Of a stretch of 64,000 nt of DNA, positions 1 to 8,355 are shown one piece after another (position 1 is the stretch's first letter; each line of letters opens with the position of its first letter). A program made the translations under genes and the position numbers. The notes beneath the pieces were generated by a model. The model was not told the origin of the DNA. It searched no databases and saw only the letters and a list, made by a program, of their open reading frames with translations. The stretch comes from Amylibacter sp. (lineage in GTDB: Bacteria; Pseudomonadota; Alphaproteobacteria; Rhodobacterales; Rhodobacteraceae). The stretch is taken from positions 280,154-344,153 of the forward strand of contig JAJFHZ010000006.1 in the NCBI GenBank assembly GCA_021775355.1. The letters are read 5' to 3'.

Positions 1-1
1 G

Positions 2-250
2 TTTCTGGCCTTAGAGATTATTGAAGACCGTGAGGCAAAGGCACCTTTCGACCCTGCCCTGAAACTGGCAGCCAAGTTCAAAAGACAAGCGTTTGAAAAC
101 GGCTTGATCTGCTACCCGATGTCGGGCACGCGGGATGGCGCCATAGGCGACCACATCCTGCTGGCCCCGCCGTTCATTATATCTGACACGGAAATGGCGG
201 AACTGGTGGATAAACTGGATAAAACATTTGCTGAAATACTGCCTGTGTGA
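2..250 (+). CDS. class III aminotransferase, C-terminal part
   Basis: The window opens inside this gene: 82 residues are readable in frame 2 up to a TGA at 248-250. The segment has the C-terminal layout of class III (ornithine/omega-amino acid) PLP aminotransferases: an LALEI strand, a helix running to AFENGLICYPM, the small-domain piece GDHILLAPPFII, and a last helix ISDTEMAELVDKL. The PLP lysine and the rest of the enzyme lie left of the window, so the amino donor cannot be named. Such enzymes transfer an amino group from an amine or omega-amino acid to pyruvate or 2-oxoglutarate. No partner gene follows on the same strand within 400 bp. Confidence 0.8.
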   Translation, partial: FLALEIIEDREAKAPFDPALKLAAKFKRQAFENGLICYPMSGTRDGAIGDHILLAPPFIISDTEMAELVDKLDKTFAEILPV

Positions 251-653
251 AGCATTAACCAACACAAGTCATCGCTGTCGCCCTGATCGGGTGGCAACGG
301 GGTTATATCTTTTCTCACTTTGGTTATAAAAAGGCGGGCCCGCCGTTTGCGGTTATGTAGCCGAACAAGGGGGGAAAGCCCTTGCACCTATTTTACCGGT
401 CATTTTCGGTGGTTTTCTCATTTGGCGATGTCAGGCGCCCTTTGAAAACCCGTGAACCACTTTTGCTAGCAAGGGTGTTATACGCAGCAAAGGGTTGACG
501 ATTTGTTAGGGTTACGTGCGGTAGTCTATAACGACGTGACCCTGCTGAATTCCAAAGCACCCTTGATATTCATACTGTAGAGTTGCATTGTAACACTGAC
601 AAAGGGCCGGCACCATCTGCCGCGGCCATAACACTTTGGAAAGGGTCTGTCAG
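251..653. other. intergenic region with a GC-rich palindrome
   Basis: About 400 bp without a supportable gene. It holds a perfect 12-bp palindrome GGCGGGCCCGCC at 333-344, preceded by AAAAA and followed by GTTT, which may be part of a weak terminator after the aminotransferase. A TTGACG hexamer occurs near 494 without a well-spaced -10. The open frames here run antisense over the aminotransferase end and show no recognisable protein. Confidence 0.4.
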
Positions 654-1097
654 ATGATTAAAAAGCTACTTGTTGCCGTGGACGGTTCGGGGCATTCCCT
701 GAAAGCCGTTGATTATGCAGCGTCAATCGCTGCCGCAATGAAAGCGCAGGTTATTATTCTTTATGTTCTAAAAACCCATACGCTGCCAAAAGGCCTGGAA
801 CAATATGCGGAAAACGAACACATTCAGGGTGGAAGCGAGGGCGTTTTGTTAGCGGCTTCCAATAGTCTGGTGAATGAAGCCAAACAGCGCGCGGCCAAAA
901 GCGGGGCCACAGATGTTACGGGCGAAGTCATTGACGGCCCCGTTGCACGCACGGTGATAGCACGTGCCAAACACCATGATGCAGATATGATCGTGATAGG
1001 ATCACGCGGTATGGGTAATATCGAAGCCACGCTGCGCGGTGGCGTTTCCCACCGCGTTGAACTACTGGCAAAATGCCCGGTTTTGACGGTCAGATAA
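654..1097 (+). CDS. universal stress protein (UspA family), single domain
   Basis: A 147-residue UspA-fold protein. It begins with the beta-strand KKLLVAVDGSGHS and carries the nucleotide-binding signature GSRGMGNIEATLRGGVSHRV near the C-terminus, the G-2x-G-9x-G(S/T) pattern of ATP-binding members. The ATG at 654 is chosen over a TTG at 636 because GGAAAGGG lies 8-9 bases before it. Likely a cytoplasmic, ATP-binding stress or energy-state sensor; the exact role is unknown for most family members. It stands alone, convergent with the next stress protein and separated from it by a strong hairpin. Confidence 0.85.
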   Translation: MIKKLLVAVDGSGHSLKAVDYAASIAAAMKAQVIILYVLKTHTLPKGLEQYAENEHIQGGSEGVLLAASNSLVNEAKQRAAKSGATDVTGEVIDGPVARTVIARAKHHDADMIVIGSRGMGNIEATLRGGVSHRVELLAKCPVLTVR

Positions 1098-1119
1098 AAC
1101 TGTAGTTTTACAAAAGAAA

Positions 1120-1155
1120 ACGGCCCGCTTTACCAGATAAAGGTAAGCGGGCCGT
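1120..1155. terminator. bidirectional intrinsic terminator
   Basis: ACGGCCCGCTTTACC pairs with GGTAAGCGGGCCGT (one bulged T), with a 7-base loop. An A-run before the stem gives a T-run on the minus strand. It sits between two convergent stress-protein genes and can end both transcripts. Confidence 0.8.
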
Positions 1156-1184
1156 CTTCAGTTCAGGTAAAGCCGAACTGAAGC

Positions 1185-1610
1185 TTAACGCACAATATAA
1201 ACCGAAGCCGATGCATGACGTGCAACACGCGCCGCATTCGGGCCTAGTACTTTATCGACCAAATCGGGTTTGCTGGCACCTATAACAATAAGATCGGCTT
1301 CGATCTTTTTGCTGGTTTTCAGCACTTCTTCATAGACAGTGCCAAGGGCTACGATGTGTTGTACATCACCTGCCTTTGGCAGTGTCTCTTTCACGAAACT
1401 ATGCAACTCATCATTGGCCTTGTGCAAAGCCTTTTTCAAAGTGTCTTTGTCAAAGAAAGTTCCGACAAGACTCATCCCAAAATCAGGGATAACCGTGATC
1501 ACGCTTAGTTTCGCCCCGTGCAGGTCGGCCAGTTTCCCGGCTTCCTGCAACACGTTTTCGCTTTTGTCAGACTGTCCTAAATCGACAGCGCACAGAACTA
1601 TATTACTCAT
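1185..1610 (-). CDS. universal stress protein coupled to a TRAP transporter (TeaD-like)
   Basis: A 141-residue UspA-family protein beginning MSNIVLCAVDLGQSDKS, with the ATP-loop region VIGASKPDLVDKVLGPNAARVARHAS before the last strand. Its ATG overlaps the TGA of the TRAP permease (ATGA, 1607-1610), so it is translationally coupled and last in the transporter operon. In Halomonas, TeaD is a UspA protein encoded next to and modulating the ectoine TRAP transporter TeaABC; a similar regulatory role is inferred here from position only. A GAGG about 7 bases upstream serves as ribosome binding site. Confidence 0.8.
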   Translation of the reverse strand: MSNIVLCAVDLGQSDKSENVLQEAGKLADLHGAKLSVITVIPDFGMSLVGTFFDKDTLKKALHKANDELHSFVKETLPKAGDVQHIVALGTVYEEVLKTSKKIEADLIVIGASKPDLVDKVLGPNAARVARHASASVYIVR

Positions 1611-4243
1611 ACTGGAACCTCACTTCTTTTTGCTTTACGCTGTCGGCCAAGTTGCAACATGCAGATCAGACCCAAAAGTAATACGGCCGGGATATAGAAC
1701 AGCTCTTTTGGCAATCGTTCCCGTTTCAGCAGAATTTTGTCGATCACCAAAGGATTATCAAAGTCACCCATTGTAAACAGACGATCCAATTGCTTATGCT
1801 TGGAGTCCCATGTCAGGCCGTCAATGATGACTTTGCCGTCTTCTTCCAATACTTGCAGTCCGGCGTTGGTCAACCGGGTTTCGCCGTCTGCCTTATCACC
1901 AAGTTTCAAAATGATACTGGTGTTATTCGGCTTATCAACATCGTCGAAATCTGGCCCCACAATCCGTATGCGCATCGTGGCGCCTTCCGGCATGGCCTCA
2001 GCCAATACAATTGCCTGCCCGCCGGGTTGTTCCTCGAACGGGGCTGATGCGTAATCCAGCCAGAACCCCGGGCGGAACAATGTGAATGCGATCAGCAGCA
2101 AAGCGACACTTTCCCAGAGTTTGCTTTTGAACAGGAACCAACCCATCGTGGCCGCGGCGAATAACATCATTGCCCCGGTCGCCACCACGAAGACGAATAT
2201 ACCTTTGGTAAGGGTGACATTCATCAGCAACAATTCAGTGTTGAACAGGAACAGGAACGGCAACAGCGCGGTACGGATATCATAGGTAAAGCCCTGGACA
2301 CCGGTCTTGATCGGGTCACCACCTGATATTGCTGCAGCGGCATAGGCCGCCAGCCCAACAGGCGGTGTATCATCGGCCAGAATACCAAAGTAAAACACAT
2401 AAAGGTGCACCGCGACCAATGGTACGATCAAGCCTGATTTCGCCGCCAAAGCCACGATCACAGGCGCCATAAGCCCCGCCACAACCAGATAGTTGGCGGT
2501 TGTTGGCAAACCCATACCCAATATCAGGCTCATGATGGCCACAAGGATCAGCATGATCAGCAGATTGCCGCCTGACAGGAATTCAACGACTTCACCGACA
2601 AAGCCATGTGCACCGGTCAGTGAAATAGACCCGACGATCACACCGGCTGCCGCTGTTGCGATACCGATAGAGATCATATTGCGTGCACCCGCAATTACAC
2701 CTTCTACACATTCACCAATGCCATGTTTCAAGCGATTGAACACTTCGGATTCACCGCGGAATATAGCTTTTAGCGGATGTTGTGTCAGGGTGATGAATAT
2801 CATTGCCAGACAGGCGTAATATGCTGACAAGTGTGCCGACAGACGTTCCGGTGACGGTAAGATACACCATAGCAATATAATAATTGGCAGCAGAAAATAC
2901 AGACCGGTCCATGCAGTGTCGGATGCAACCGGCAACTCAGTAATCGGTGCTTCCGGATCATCGCGTTCAAGATCCGGTCGCCGTGACGCTAAATAAGCCA
3001 GCACCAGATATATTGCGAGCGAGATTGCCAGCACCGTATAAACTGTCAGACCGGGAAAGGCGGCTTTGACCTGACCAAGCGTGAAATAGACCAATAGAAA
3101 CAAGACCGCTACAGTGATAAATCCTGTTAGAAACCCAATCATCTTGGTTGTCATAGTTTTCGTTGATAGTGGCTTTGGCAGACCTTTCAGGTTCAGCTTA
3201 CAGGCTTCCAGATGCACAATGTAGACAAGTGCGATATAGGAAATAACCGCAGGTAACAGCGCATGCTTCAAAAGCGTGGTATATTCGACCCCGGTAAATT
3301 CCGCGATCAAAAACGCAGCCGCACCCATAACCGGCGGCATCAACTGGCCGTTGGTAGAGGACGCCACTTCGACAGCCCCCGCCTTTTCGGGTGAAAAGCC
3401 AGTACGTTTCATCAAGGGAATAGTGAATGTCCCGGTGGTTACCGTGTTGGCAATCGAAGAACCTGAATAAAGTCCGCTAAGCGCAGAAGCTATAACGGCG
3501 GCTTTTGCCGGCCCACCCTTAAAGTGGCCAAGCAGTGCAAAGGCGATTTTTATAAAATATCCGCCTGCGCCGGCTTTTTCCAGAATGGCACCAAACAGCA
3601 CGAACAAAAAGATCGTCTGGGTGGATACCGCAAGCGGCTTCCCGAAGATACCTTCTTCCTGCATCCAGAAATGCCACATGCCTTTGACAAAAGAGGCACC
3701 GCCCCAATTGCCGCCACCAATGAAAACATATGCGGCCAGAACGCCCGCAACGATAACCAGCGGCAATCCAAGAGAGCGGTAAACCGCCAATGTCAGAACA
3801 ACAATGCCAAGCAATGCAATAGTCATATCATATTTGATATTGGGATGCACGAAATCACCGGCACGTTCCGCGATATTCGTGTTCATCAAAATCATATACA
3901 GCATCGCAAAAACGCCGAATGAAAGTAATATCCAGTCATACCATGGAATACTTGTACGCGAACTGCGTTTGAATAACGGAAAAGCCAGTGTTGCAAGAAC
4001 AATGGAAAATGCCAAATGAATTTTGCGGGAAATAGACAGGTTGCCAATAAACTGGAAGAAATCAACACCCAGTGCTGTTGAAAGCATCGAGGGTAAAGGG
4101 GATGCGATATATAGCTGATAGGTTGCCCAACAAAAACAAATCACCGGTATAAGCTTTGCTTGCCAGCCCAATGGATTTCGCGCACCTGTATCTACATCCG
4201 CGACCAGCTTGTCCGCATCCGACATCGTTTGATTATCAGTCAT
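1607..4243 (-). CDS. TRAP transporter permease, fused 4TM/12TM (DctQM-type) with C-terminal DUF3394-like part
   Basis: An 878-residue polytopic membrane protein joining the small and large TRAP permease subunits in one chain, as usual for TAXI-type TRAP systems. The large-subunit core is seen in GAGGYFIKIAFAL, SGLYSGSSIANTVTTG and GMGLPTTANYLV. After the last large-subunit helices comes a roughly 130-residue soluble stretch (about residues 730-860), like the DUF3394 tail of these fusions, then a final helix and basic end. Two upstream in-frame ATGs exist; 4243 is preferred because GGGAGG sits 7 bases before it. The protein drives sodium- or proton-coupled uptake of the ligand captured by the binding protein encoded upstream. 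Confidence 0.9.
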   Translation of the reverse strand: MTDNQTMSDADKLVADVDTGARNPLGWQAKLIPVICFCWATYQLYIASPLPSMLSTALGVDFFQFIGNLSISRKIHLAFSIVLATLAFPLFKRSSRTSIPWYDWILLSFGVFAMLYMILMNTNIAERAGDFVHPNIKYDMTIALLGIVVLTLAVYRSLGLPLVIVAGVLAAYVFIGGGNWGGASFVKGMWHFWMQEEGIFGKPLAVSTQTIFLFVLFGAILEKAGAGGYFIKIAFALLGHFKGGPAKAAVIASALSGLYSGSSIANTVTTGTFTIPLMKRTGFSPEKAGAVEVASSTNGQLMPPVMGAAAFLIAEFTGVEYTTLLKHALLPAVISYIALVYIVHLEACKLNLKGLPKPLSTKTMTTKMIGFLTGFITVAVLFLLVYFTLGQVKAAFPGLTVYTVLAISLAIYLVLAYLASRRPDLERDDPEAPITELPVASDTAWTGLYFLLPIIILLWCILPSPERLSAHLSAYYACLAMIFITLTQHPLKAIFRGESEVFNRLKHGIGECVEGVIAGARNMISIGIATAAAGVIVGSISLTGAHGFVGEVVEFLSGGNLLIMLILVAIMSLILGMGLPTTANYLVVAGLMAPVIVALAAKSGLIVPLVAVHLYVFYFGILADDTPPVGLAAYAAAAISGGDPIKTGVQGFTYDIRTALLPFLFLFNTELLLMNVTLTKGIFVFVVATGAMMLFAAATMGWFLFKSKLWESVALLLIAFTLFRPGFWLDYASAPFEEQPGGQAIVLAEAMPEGATMRIRIVGPDFDDVDKPNNTSIILKLGDKADGETRLTNAGLQVLEEDGKVIIDGLTWDSKHKQLDRLFTMGDFDNPLVIDKILLKRERLPKELFYIPAVLLLGLICMLQLGRQRKAKRSEVPV

Positions 4244-4336
4244 TTCCATCCCTCCCCAGGGCGTCTGGCGACACTTTGAACCGTGCTTGCCCGACATTTA
4301 AAATATTTATAGTTCTTAATTTAAATCTGCAAAATT

Positions 4337-4362
4337 GTGGCAGAGGATTCCCCCTCTGCCAC
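4337..4362 (-). terminator. intercistronic hairpin between TAXI binding protein and permease
   Basis: A perfect 10-bp stem GTGGCAGAGG / CCTCTGCCAC with a 6-base loop, followed on the minus strand by AATTTT. It lies directly after the binding-protein stop. Such hairpins commonly raise binding-protein expression over the permease by partial termination or by protecting the 3' end of the message. Confidence 0.65.
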
Positions 4363-4373
4363 TTGGGTTGATA

Positions 4374-5348
4374 TTACATCCAGCCCTGTTCTTTGTAGTA
4401 TTTGGCAGCACCGTCATGCAGTGGTGCAGACAGACCGTCCTTGATCATTTCTTCCGGTTTCAGGTTGGCAAATGCAGGGTGTAGCTTTGTAAACTGTTCA
4501 AAGTTTTCAAATACAGCCTTCACAACAACATAAACCACATCTTCCGGTACATCGGCACTGGTGACAAATGTAGCACCTACACCGAATGTAGTTACATCAT
4601 CAGCGTTGTTATACATACCGGCTGGAATGGTCGCTTTACGATAATATGAATTATCAGCGATCAATTTATCGATTTCCGGGCCTGTTACATCAACCAGATG
4701 TGCCGCACATGATGCCAATGATTCCTGTGTCAGCGCGGATGGGTGTCCCACCAACCAGAAATAAGCGTCGATTTTGCCGTCACATACAGCAGCACCGGTT
4801 TCCGCGGATTTCATTTCTGCCGCAAGTGCCAAATCAGAACGTTCCCAGCCAAGTGCGCCTTCAAGAACTTCCCATGTGCCACGTGTACCGGAACCGGGGT
4901 TGCCGATATTCATCCGTTTGCCTTTAACGTCTGAAATATTGGCGATACCCGCATCATCACGTGCAATAACCGTCACCGGCTCAGCATGTACAGAAAATAC
5001 GGCCCGTAGGTTTTCGAACTTGCCGGCTTCCTCGAATTTGGATGTGCCGTTATAGGCATGGTATTGCCAATCAGATTGTGCAACGCCAAATTCCAGCTCG
5101 CCTGCTTTGATAGTGTTGATGTTGTAGATTGATCCGCCTGTAGACTCTGCAGAGCAGCGAATGCCGTGTTCTTTACGATTTTTATTGACCAGTCGGCAAA
5201 TTGCGCCACCTGTCGGGTAATAAACCCCGGTCACACCGCCTGTGCCAATTGACACGAACTGTTCAGCAGCACCGGGTAAAGCCAGCCCAGTCGCCATTGC
5301 AGCACCCAAAGCGGTGCGGATGAGTGTTTTGTTGATTAATGTCTTCAT
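4374..5348 (-). CDS. TRAP transporter solute-binding protein, TAXI family
   Basis: A 324-residue periplasmic binding protein. The signal peptide (about residues 1-27) has a basic start and a hydrophobic core ending in LPGAA. The mature protein starts with the TAXI hallmark [20 protein letters not shown]; further family blocks are [16 protein letters not shown] and [16 protein letters not shown]. Start 5348 is chosen because GGGAGGA lies 5 bases upstream and the signal peptide begins there. The ligand is unknown. Known TAXI ligands include glutamate/glutamine, but the neighbouring desulfhydrase and sulfite-exporter genes suggest a small sulfonate or sulfur amino acid. Confidence 0.9.
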   Translation of the reverse strand: MKTLINKTLIRTALGAAMATGLALPGAAEQFVSIGTGGVTGVYYPTGGAICRLVNKNRKEHGIRCSAESTGGSIYNINTIKAGELEFGVAQSDWQYHAYNGTSKFEEAGKFENLRAVFSVHAEPVTVIARDDAGIANISDVKGKRMNIGNPGSGTRGTWEVLEGALGWERSDLALAAEMKSAETGAAVCDGKIDAYFWLVGHPSALTQESLASCAAHLVDVTGPEIDKLIADNSYYRKATIPAGMYNNADDVTTFGVGATFVTSADVPEDVVYVVVKAVFENFEQFTKLHPAFANLKPEEMIKDGLSAPLHDGAAKYYKEQGWM

Positions 5349-5481
5349 TATATCCTCCCTGAAGATCAAGTTTTCGTTTTAGTGATGCAGATTAGGCTGA
5401 TCACAAAAGCAATTCAGTTTAATCTGCTACCAGCTTGCATGGCTGGTATTCCTTTATATTATTATGAACCTCTCTTTCGTT

Positions 5482-6528
5482 CTATTGATTATCCAGACCG
5501 GCAATAATTTCCGTCTGATAAGCGAAAATAGAAGGCAGCCCTCCTGTATGGATGAAAGCTACACGAGCGTCAGATTTTATCAACCCCCCCTTAATCAAAG
5601 CAATCATTCCAGCCATGGTGCGCCCCGTATAGACAGGATCAAGCAACAAGGCTTCATCTTGTGCAGTATGTGCAATCGCCGTCATCACTTGTTTATTCAT
5701 CTGACCATAACCCGGTGCCAAAACGGTATCATCGACCATAATATCATCCAGTTTTATCTCAATGCCCCCCAACATGGCACCAAGCTCTGCCGCCCGGCGG
5801 GTAATCCGTGCATGTTGTTGTACGGCATCACGGCGCACACAAATGCCGTGAATTGGGACATCCCATCCAACGGCCCTAGCCCCTACAAGAAAGCCCGCAT
5901 GAGTTAACCCACTGCCGGAGGGAATGACTACATGATCCGGCATCACGCCCAGTTCTTGAAATTGTGCATAACATTCAGCGGCACACCGTGCATAACCCAA
6001 GCCGCCAAGCGGTGGGTGATCGATCCCGAGATGAACCACATAGGGGTGGCGCCCCTTTGCCCGTAAATCGTCTGCCATTCGGTCTAGATTGGCGTCTGCT
6101 GCGGCTTCATCTTCCCCTTCCGGAAAATAATGGATTTCCGCCCCAAATAGTCGGTTCAGCAAAACATTGCCTGAACTGTTATACATCACGTCATCCTTGG
6201 GTACGCGGTCTTCCAACTGCACCACAGCTTTCATACCCAACTTGCGGGCGGCGGCTGCGCAAAGACGCACGAAGTTCGATTGAACCGCACCGGTTATCAA
6301 TACTGTATCAGCGCCGTCCCGTACCGCCGGCCCCAGATAATATTCAAGTTGACGTACTTTATTACCACCCATCGCGAGTGGCAGCGTATCGTCCCTTTTA
6401 ACAAAAAGTTCTATACCTAAACGTTTCCCGAGGCGCGGCAGAAAATCCAGCGACGTGCATTGCAAATCAAGATCAGCCGTCGGAAACGCCTTCAACTCAG
6501 GCAGCAGTTTCAACCCATCACAAGACAT
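5482..6528 (-). CDS. PLP-dependent D-cysteine desulfhydrase / L-cysteate sulfo-lyase family enzyme
   Basis: A 348-residue fold-type II PLP enzyme of the ACC deaminase / D-cysteine desulfhydrase family. Visible landmarks are FVKRDD near residue 40, the Schiff-base lysine in MGGNKVRQLE, the substrate loop GAVQSNFVR, the PLP phosphate loop SGSGLTHAG, and the C-terminal LDPVYTGRTMAG and FIHTGGLPSIFAY. The family cleaves D-cysteine to pyruvate, sulfide and ammonia, or L-cysteate to pyruvate, sulfite and ammonia (CuyA). The 11-base overlap with a TauE/SafE-type exporter gene favours a sulfite-releasing reaction, but the residues seen do not settle the substrate. It lies just upstream of the TAXI-TRAP genes on the same strand, 133 bp away. 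Confidence 0.8.
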   Translation of the reverse strand: MSCDGLKLLPELKAFPTADLDLQCTSLDFLPRLGKRLGIELFVKRDDTLPLAMGGNKVRQLEYYLGPAVRDGADTVLITGAVQSNFVRLCAAAARKLGMKAVVQLEDRVPKDDVMYNSSGNVLLNRLFGAEIHYFPEGEDEAAADANLDRMADDLRAKGRHPYVVHLGIDHPPLGGLGYARCAAECYAQFQELGVMPDHVVIPSGSGLTHAGFLVGARAVGWDVPIHGICVRRDAVQQHARITRRAAELGAMLGGIEIKLDDIMVDDTVLAPGYGQMNKQVMTAIAHTAQDEALLLDPVYTGRTMAGMIALIKGGLIKSDARVAFIHTGGLPSIFAYQTEIIAGLDNQ

Positions 6529-7288
6529 CTAATATTCCCTTTATCAACAATGAAACCCCCATGGTTACCAGCACAATTTCCAACAGGCGGCGCAGGTGCG
6601 AAGGGGTTAAAAATCGCCGCCCAAAAAACCCAACAGCAATGCCGCCGATAACTGCGGGGGCCAGAACAGCTGACATCATCCAAGTTTCCGCACCTTTGCC
6701 CGCAAACCCAAGATGCAGTCCAAAGGCAAGCGTATAGGCAACGATAAAATAGGCGCGCAAAGTTGCCCGGGTGGTCAAGGCATCCGTCCCGCTGGACAAA
6801 AGCGCCCACAATGCCACCGGGCCGGGGATTGCAAGCGCACCCGTCATAGCCCCTGACACACCGCCACCCAATCGAACCAACCAAGGTCCGGTGGTTGCGT
6901 TTGCCTGACCGGCAGGAAAGAACTTTAATTGGATTACTGACAACAGGATGACCGTTGCACCCAGCAATTTCAAAGTAGAGGCTTCCAGCAGGAAAAGCAG
7001 ACCAAGCCCAAAGGGCAACCCCAGACAAGCCCAAAAACTCAAATTAAGCAAAGGTTTGCGGCTAACTAATTTTACTTCAGCAGGCAGCAGAAACAGAGTT
7101 AGAATAAGGTTCAGGACAATTGCCGTTTGTACAGCAGAAATAGTATCCAGAAAATACAATAACGAAGGGCCTGCAATCAAACCCAACCCAACCCCGGTCG
7201 CGACTTGCAGCGCAGAGCCCAACACGATCAGACCAAACATAAGACCAAGACCGGTTATAGACATAATTTGAGATGTGAATTCAGGCAT
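6518..7288 (-). CDS. TauE/SafE-family membrane exporter (candidate sulfite exporter)
   Basis: A 256-residue protein with about eight hydrophobic segments and the internal two-fold repeat of TauE/SafE proteins: the first half has GLGLMFGLIVLGSALQVATG, the second RLGGGVSGAMTGALAIPGP. Members export sulfite, sulfoacetate or other organosulfur anions across the inner membrane. It is the first gene of the minus-strand unit, and its 3' end overlaps the start of the PLP lyase gene by 11 bases, implying translational coupling. Sulfite freed by desulfonation would need an exporter, which fits this pairing. Other anions cannot be excluded. Confidence 0.75.
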   Translation of the reverse strand: MPEFTSQIMSITGLGLMFGLIVLGSALQVATGVGLGLIAGPSLLYFLDTISAVQTAIVLNLILTLFLLPAEVKLVSRKPLLNLSFWACLGLPFGLGLLFLLEASTLKLLGATVILLSVIQLKFFPAGQANATTGPWLVRLGGGVSGAMTGALAIPGPVALWALLSSGTDALTTRATLRAYFIVAYTLAFGLHLGFAGKGAETWMMSAVLAPAVIGGIAVGFFGRRFLTPSHLRRLLEIVLVTMGVSLLIKGILDVL

Positions 7289-7362
7289 AGCCGGGTTATG
7301 CCGTTATATAATCCTTAAGACAATTGACTTTTTAATGGCCATTACATAAACAAAACTAATAT
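7289..7362. promoter_or_regulatory. divergent promoter region, LysR / exporter-lyase unit
   Basis: Only 74 bases separate the start codons of the divergent exporter and LysR genes. This is the arrangement typical of a LysR regulator controlling its neighbour from a shared operator. The stretch is AT-rich, with ATAATCCTTAAGACAATTGAC in the middle, but no clear T-N11-A dyad was fixed by eye. Confidence 0.5.
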
Positions 7363-8256
7363 ATGAAACACAAATCCAGCCTCCGTTCCCTTGAAGCCTT
7401 TCATGCAGTGGTCACGCTGGGCTCGGTTTCTGCAGCAGCGGATCAACTGTTTGTAACGCAACCGGCGATAAGCCATCTTTTGCGCAGTCTTGAAACCACC
7501 ACGGGTCTTACCCTATTTGGGAAAAATGGCAGGCGATTGGCCCTGACCCCGGATGGTCGTTTATTTTTTGATGAAACAACGGCGGCTATGTCTGCTTTGG
7601 CACGCCTTGATACGGTAGCAGACGCTATCCGCTCGGCAAAGCAGGGTCATATCCGTTTGGTTGCAATCCCTGTTGTGGCAGATTACTTGCTGCCTAAAAT
7701 TCTGGGTCGGTTTTTACAGACGCACCCCGAAATTGAAGTAACTTTGAGCATCGCCGAAGGGCACAGGGCATTGGACAACCTTGAAAACGGCAATGCGGAT
7801 TTAGCCGTAGCCCTGAATGATACGGCAAGAAGTTGTCACAGCCACGCGCAATTGGCTAGCCACGCCATGGTTATTGGCCCAATGGCACATTTCGGTTCTT
7901 CTACCGATGATATTTCACTTGCAACACTGCGCGCAGAGCCTTTCGTTGCCCTGACCCCAGGCAGTCCTTTTCGTTACGCATTGGATCAGCACTTTACACA
8001 GCTAGGATTGGTATTCTCTCATGCTCTTGAGGCGCAGACCCAAAGCGCGATTGTCAGGCTGGTGTCTGCGGGTCTTGGCATTGGTGTAGTTGATGCGATT
8101 GTTGCAACAGCCGAAACACATCAGGTTTCTGCCTGCAATTTTCACCCACCGCTTCACTGGGCATATCATCTGTTATCACCCGCCAATGCAAGGTTATCGA
8201 CCGCAGCACAGGTTTTCAGCAATTTTGTTGCTACCTCTTGGGCGACAGCTGTTTAG
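7363..8256 (+). CDS. LysR-family transcriptional regulator
   Basis: A 297-residue protein with an N-terminal winged helix (SLRSLEAFHAVVTLGSVSAA..LFVTQPAISHLLRSLE, residues 4-50) and a periplasmic-binding-like effector domain from about residue 90. It diverges from the exporter-lyase genes and so is the likely local activator, responding to a substrate or intermediate. In characterised cysteate clusters a regulator accompanies cuyA, which would fit; the ligand is not readable from the sequence. The gene ends convergent with the PHA operon about 100 bp away. Confidence 0.85.
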   Translation: MKHKSSLRSLEAFHAVVTLGSVSAAADQLFVTQPAISHLLRSLETTTGLTLFGKNGRRLALTPDGRLFFDETTAAMSALARLDTVADAIRSAKQGHIRLVAIPVVADYLLPKILGRFLQTHPEIEVTLSIAEGHRALDNLENGNADLAVALNDTARSCHSHAQLASHAMVIGPMAHFGSSTDDISLATLRAEPFVALTPGSPFRYALDQHFTQLGLVFSHALEAQTQSAIVRLVSAGLGIGVVDAIVATAETHQVSACNFHPPLHWAYHLLSPANARLSTAAQVFSNFVATSWATAV

Positions 8257-8355
8257 TTGCCAAAGGCATCACGGTTTTTTAAAATATTTGTAAAACCCGT
8301 ACATATCCGCATGAAACACGATCAGGTTGCATCTTAGAACATCTTGTCAGACGAT

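Noticed and set aside
3524..3922. 132-codon frame antisense to the TRAP permease, and similar long antisense frames such as 8977-9627
   Set aside because: Complete family motifs are on the other strand; these are frame shadows of real genes.
5482..6528. Firm assignment as L-cysteate sulfo-lyase CuyA
   Set aside because: The active-site loop MGGNKVRQLE is not one I can tie securely to CuyA rather than to D-cysteine desulfhydrases; only context supports it.
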